Source of the DNA: Rikenellaceae bacterium
Lineage (GTDB): Bacteria; Bacteroidota; Bacteroidia; Bacteroidales; UBA932
Assembly (NCBI GenBank): GCA_003520315.1
Contig: DOVA01000222.1
Coordinates: forward strand, 1-6,756
Direction of reading: 5' to 3'
Length of the DNA: 6,756 bases
Below are positions 4,239 through 6,756 of this stretch, one piece after another. Numbering within the stretch: position 1 is the first letter of the stretch; each line of letters begins with the position of its first letter. A program made the translations under genes and the position numbers. The notes beneath the pieces were generated by a model. That model made no database searches. It was not told where the DNA came from and saw only the letters and a list, made by a program, of their open reading frames with translations.

Positions 4239-6756
4239 CTCTGTTGTGTAGCCAGCTCTGTTAGTTTAACAATTGCAGCAGCAAGACCTGTAATGTTTTT
4301 GCCACCTGCGCTTGCAAGGAAATTCTGTCCTCCTCCTCCTCCACTAATCAATGGTGCCGCTTCCCGTATGTCTTTAGCTGCGTTATATCCTTTGGTTGTC
4401 AGATCGTCAGTATACATCAGAGTCAGTGTAGCTTTCCCTTCTGATTCACAACCGGCAATAAATACGGTATTGTTCATCTCATTATGTATCATCGAAGCAA
4501 TCTTTTTAACAACCTCAGCAGGATAAGCACCGGACATGGTTACAATTTTCATTCCATTGATCTCTCTTGCTTTTTCGATTAGTGACTCTTTCAATTTTTT
4601 TACTTTCTCTTTTAATTCCTCTTCAATAGTTTTATGCAACATCTCGTTTTCGCTTACAAGTTTCTGAATAGCTGTCACAAGACTTGGATTATTGTTGAGT
4701 ATGCTCCGTATAGATTTTAGTGTATCTTCAAATTCCTCGACAACTCTCTCTGCGTATTCTCCTGTAACAGCTTCGATTCGTCTTACACCTGCAGCAATCG
4801 CTGATTCCGAAAGAATTTTGAAATACCCAATATTACCTGTTGCCAAAGTATGTGTTCCACCACACAGTTCAATAGAATTGCCAAAACGAATCACCCTAAC
4901 CCTGTCCCCGTATTTCTCTCCAAAAAGTGCCATGGCTCCTATTTTACGTGCCTCTTCAATAGGAACCTCTCTGAACTCTTCTCTTGGGGAGTTCTCTCTT
5001 ATCAGTTCGTTAACGCGGTTTTCTATTTTTCGGATCATTTCATCACTGATCTTTTCATAGTGAGAAAAGTCAAATCTGAAATAATTGAAATTGACGAGTG
5101 ACCCCTTTTGTTCAATATGATTTCCAAGTAACTCTCTCAATGCCCTGTGCAACAAATGTGTAGCAGTATGGTTATTTGCAGTGGAAAATCGTTTTTTAAG
5201 ATCAACTTTTGCTGTAAATGGTAAGTCAGTCCTAGCAGGAAGTGTGTCCGCAATATGTACTATAAGATTGTTTTCTTTAACGGTATTAGTTATAGAATAC
5301 TGTATTCCATCAGCAGATTCAATATAACCTGTGTCTCCAACCTGCCCTCCGCTTTCGGCATAAAAGGGAGTTTTGTCAAAAACAAGTTGATAGTATTCTT
5401 TAATTTTTGCCTTGATTTTACGGTACTTAACAATGCTTATTTGCTCTTCAACTTTGTCGTAACCCACAAATTCGACCCCATTAAAAGGACGAAGTTCTAT
5501 CCAGTCACTTTCTTCTGTGGAGGTCGCATTACGACTTCTCTCTTTTTGTTTGGAGAGCTCTTTTTCAAAGGTACTAAGGTCGATTGTGTAGCCATGTTCT
5601 TTTGCAATTAATTCACTCAGGTCAATGGGGAAACCATAGGTGTCATAAAGAGTAAATGCCTCTTTTCCAGGAATGACTTTGGTTGTTTTATTTTTTTCTA
5701 TTAATGTCTCCATCAGTTTAATACCTTTGTCCAATGTTCTGAGGAAAGCCTCTTCTTCCTCTTTGATAACTTTCTCAATAAGGGATTGTTGTTTGATCAG
5801 CTCAGGATAAGCTTCACCGAGATTAGTTACAAGAGTAGGTACGAGTTTACACAAGAATGGCTGATCTATACCAAGAAATGTATAAGCATAGCGTACAGCT
5901 CTTCGCAGGATACGCCGGATAACATATCCTGCCTTGACATTGGACGGAAGTTGCCCGTCAGCAATTGAAAAACTTATGGCTCGGATATGATCGGCAATGA
6001 CTCTCATTGCTACTGATATTTGTTCTGATTCATTATAGCTTTTGCCACTTAGACGAGATATGGAGGCAATCATATTAGTGAACAGATCGGTGTCATAGTT
6101 GCTTTGTTTTCCTTGAATTATCATGCAGAGTCGCTCAAGTCCCATTCCTGTATCAACGTGTTTCTGAGGTAATTGGACTAATTCTCCATTAGCTTTTCTG
6201 TTATACTGAATAAATACAAGATTCCAGATTTCAATAACATGTGGATCCCCCTTATTTACAAGGGATGCGCCGCTTATTTTTTTTCTATCTTCAGTACTGC
6301 GTATATCGATATGAATCTCGCTGCAAGGACCACATGGTCCGGTATCACCCATTTCCCAGAAATTATCTTTTTTGTTACCAAACAGGACTCTATCTCCAGG
6401 TAAAAACTTAAGCCATTGTGTTTTTGCTTCTTCGTCTGGAGAAATGTTGTCTTCTTTACTTCCTTCAAAAACTGTAACGTAAAGACGCTCTTTGTCGATT
6501 TTATATATTTCAGTCAATAATTCCCACGCCCACTCAATTGCTTCTTTTTTGAAATAGTCTCCGAAACTCCAATTTCCTAGCATTTCAAACATGGTGTGAT
6601 GATAGCTGTCGTGGCCAACTTCCTCAAGATCATTGTGCTTGCCACTGACTCTTAGACATTTTTGAGAGTCAGCAACTCTTTTATATTTTGCTGGGGTATT
6701 ACCTAGAAACCAGTCTTTGAATTGGTTCATACCTGCATTTGTAAATAGTAATGTCG
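4235..6756 (-). CDS. alaS: Alanyl-tRNA synthetase, 5' end cut by the window edge
   Basis: Cytoplasmic class II synthetase that attaches alanine to tRNA-Ala and hydrolyses mischarged Ser/Gly-tRNA-Ala. The frame stays open from the ATG at 6730 to the right edge, where the codons read TLLFTNAG just before MNQFKD, the usual internal AlaRS motif. That Met is therefore not the start, and roughly 35-40 N-terminal residues are probably missing (inference from family length). Numbering from that Met: motif 2 at 44-60 (HHTMFEMLGNWSFGDYF), motif 3 at 195-201 (GMGLERL), and DTYGFPIDL at 363-371. The editing-domain zinc ligands are H521 and H525 (HTATH) with C623 and H627 (CGGTH). A charged, probably coiled-coil stretch spans about 690-722, followed by a C-Ala domain with GGGGG at 797-801 near the C-terminus. 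All catalytic and editing motifs look intact. Its TGA stop overlaps the GTG start of the next gene by 4 bp (GTGA). No frameshift or internal stop is seen. Confidence 0.98.
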   Translation of the reverse strand, partial: TLLFTNAGMNQFKDWFLGNTPAKYKRVADSQKCLRVSGKHNDLEEVGHDSYHHTMFEMLGNWSFGDYFKKEAIEWAWELLTEIYKIDKERLYVTVFEGSKEDNISPDEEAKTQWLKFLPGDRVLFGNKKDNFWEMGDTGPCGPCSEIHIDIRSTEDRKKISGASLVNKGDPHVIEIWNLVFIQYNRKANGELVQLPQKHVDTGMGLERLCMIIQGKQSNYDTDLFTNMIASISRLSGKSYNESEQISVAMRVIADHIRAISFSIADGQLPSNVKAGYVIRRILRRAVRYAYTFLGIDQPFLCKLVPTLVTNLGEAYPELIKQQSLIEKVIKEEEEAFLRTLDKGIKLMETLIEKNKTTKVIPGKEAFTLYDTYGFPIDLSELIAKEHGYTIDLSTFEKELSKQKERSRNATSTEESDWIELRPFNGVEFVGYDKVEEQISIVKYRKIKAKIKEYYQLVFDKTPFYAESGGQVGDTGYIESADGIQYSITNTVKENNLIVHIADTLPARTDLPFTAKVDLKKRFSTANNHTATHLLHRALRELLGNHIEQKGSLVNFNYFRFDFSHYEKISDEMIRKIENRVNELIRENSPREEFREVPIEEARKIGAMALFGEKYGDRVRVIRFGNSIELCGGTHTLATGNIGYFKILSESAIAAGVRRIEAVTGEYAERVVEEFEDTLKSIRSILNNNPSLVTAIQKLVSENEMLHKTIEEELKEKVKKLKESLIEKAREINGMKIVTMSGAYPAEVVKKIASMIHNEMNNTVFIAGCESEGKATLTLMYTDDLTTKGYNAAKDIREAAPLISGGGGGQNFLASAGGKNITGLAAAIVKLTELATQQR

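Noticed and set aside
4560..4680. A coiled-coil-like, charge-rich segment in AlaRS that might mark a fusion or inserted domain.
   Set aside because: AlaRS normally has a helical, charged linker between the editing and C-Ala domains, so this is expected family structure.
4692..5060. A 122-codon plus-strand open frame opposite the AlaRS editing domain.
   Set aside because: It covers the conserved CGGTH region of alaS on the other strand. Its Ser/Leu/Ile-rich translation resembles no family.
6728..6730. ATG at 6730 as the start of alaS.
   Set aside because: The upstream codons are in frame and read TLLFTNAG, which normally precedes MNQFKD inside AlaRS. The true start lies beyond the window.

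Overview
The window reads as a stretch of ordinary chromosome from a low-GC member of the Bacteroidota, possibly Bacteroidales-like. Three things suggest this. The alanyl-tRNA synthetase has Bacteroidota-style sequence around class II motif 2 (a DSYHHTMFEMLGNWSFGDYF block) and a glycine-rich GGGGG C-Ala motif. None of the four visible start codons has a convincing Shine-Dalgarno sequence. The LptF/LptG-type permease has an enlarged periplasmic region. The lineage call is inference from remembered family features; no search was run.

All five genes lie on the minus strand and read right to left. From upstream to downstream they are: alaS (6756 to 4235, its first few dozen codons beyond the right edge), an LptF/LptG family permease (4238 to 2793), fmt (2806 to 1835), a thiamine pyrophosphokinase (1838 to 1218), and an exported S9-like alpha/beta hydrolase (1192 to 119). 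The first four overlap by 4, 14 and 4 bp. The fifth follows after a 25-bp gap. This is the layout of one co-transcribed, probably translationally coupled unit whose promoter lies outside the window. Positions 1-118 hold no supported gene, only an AT-rich inverted repeat and, at the very edge, a sequence that could be the terminus of an insertion element (weakly supported).

The genes mix housekeeping roles. AlaS charges tRNA-Ala and Fmt formylates initiator Met-tRNA, so both serve translation. The permease is expected to extract lipopolysaccharide from the inner membrane for the Lpt bridge. The kinase makes the cofactor thiamine pyrophosphate. The last gene encodes a periplasmic or secreted serine hydrolase with an intact nucleophile and histidine but no beta-propeller. 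No single pathway links them. The common thread is growth-related expression, which is inference.

I found no CRISPR array, RNA gene, riboswitch, complete mobile element or defence system, and nothing that I would call a new biological system. The points most worth a second look are the extra ~100-residue periplasmic segment in the permease, the propeller-less hydrolase at the end of the operon, and the tight overlapping architecture.
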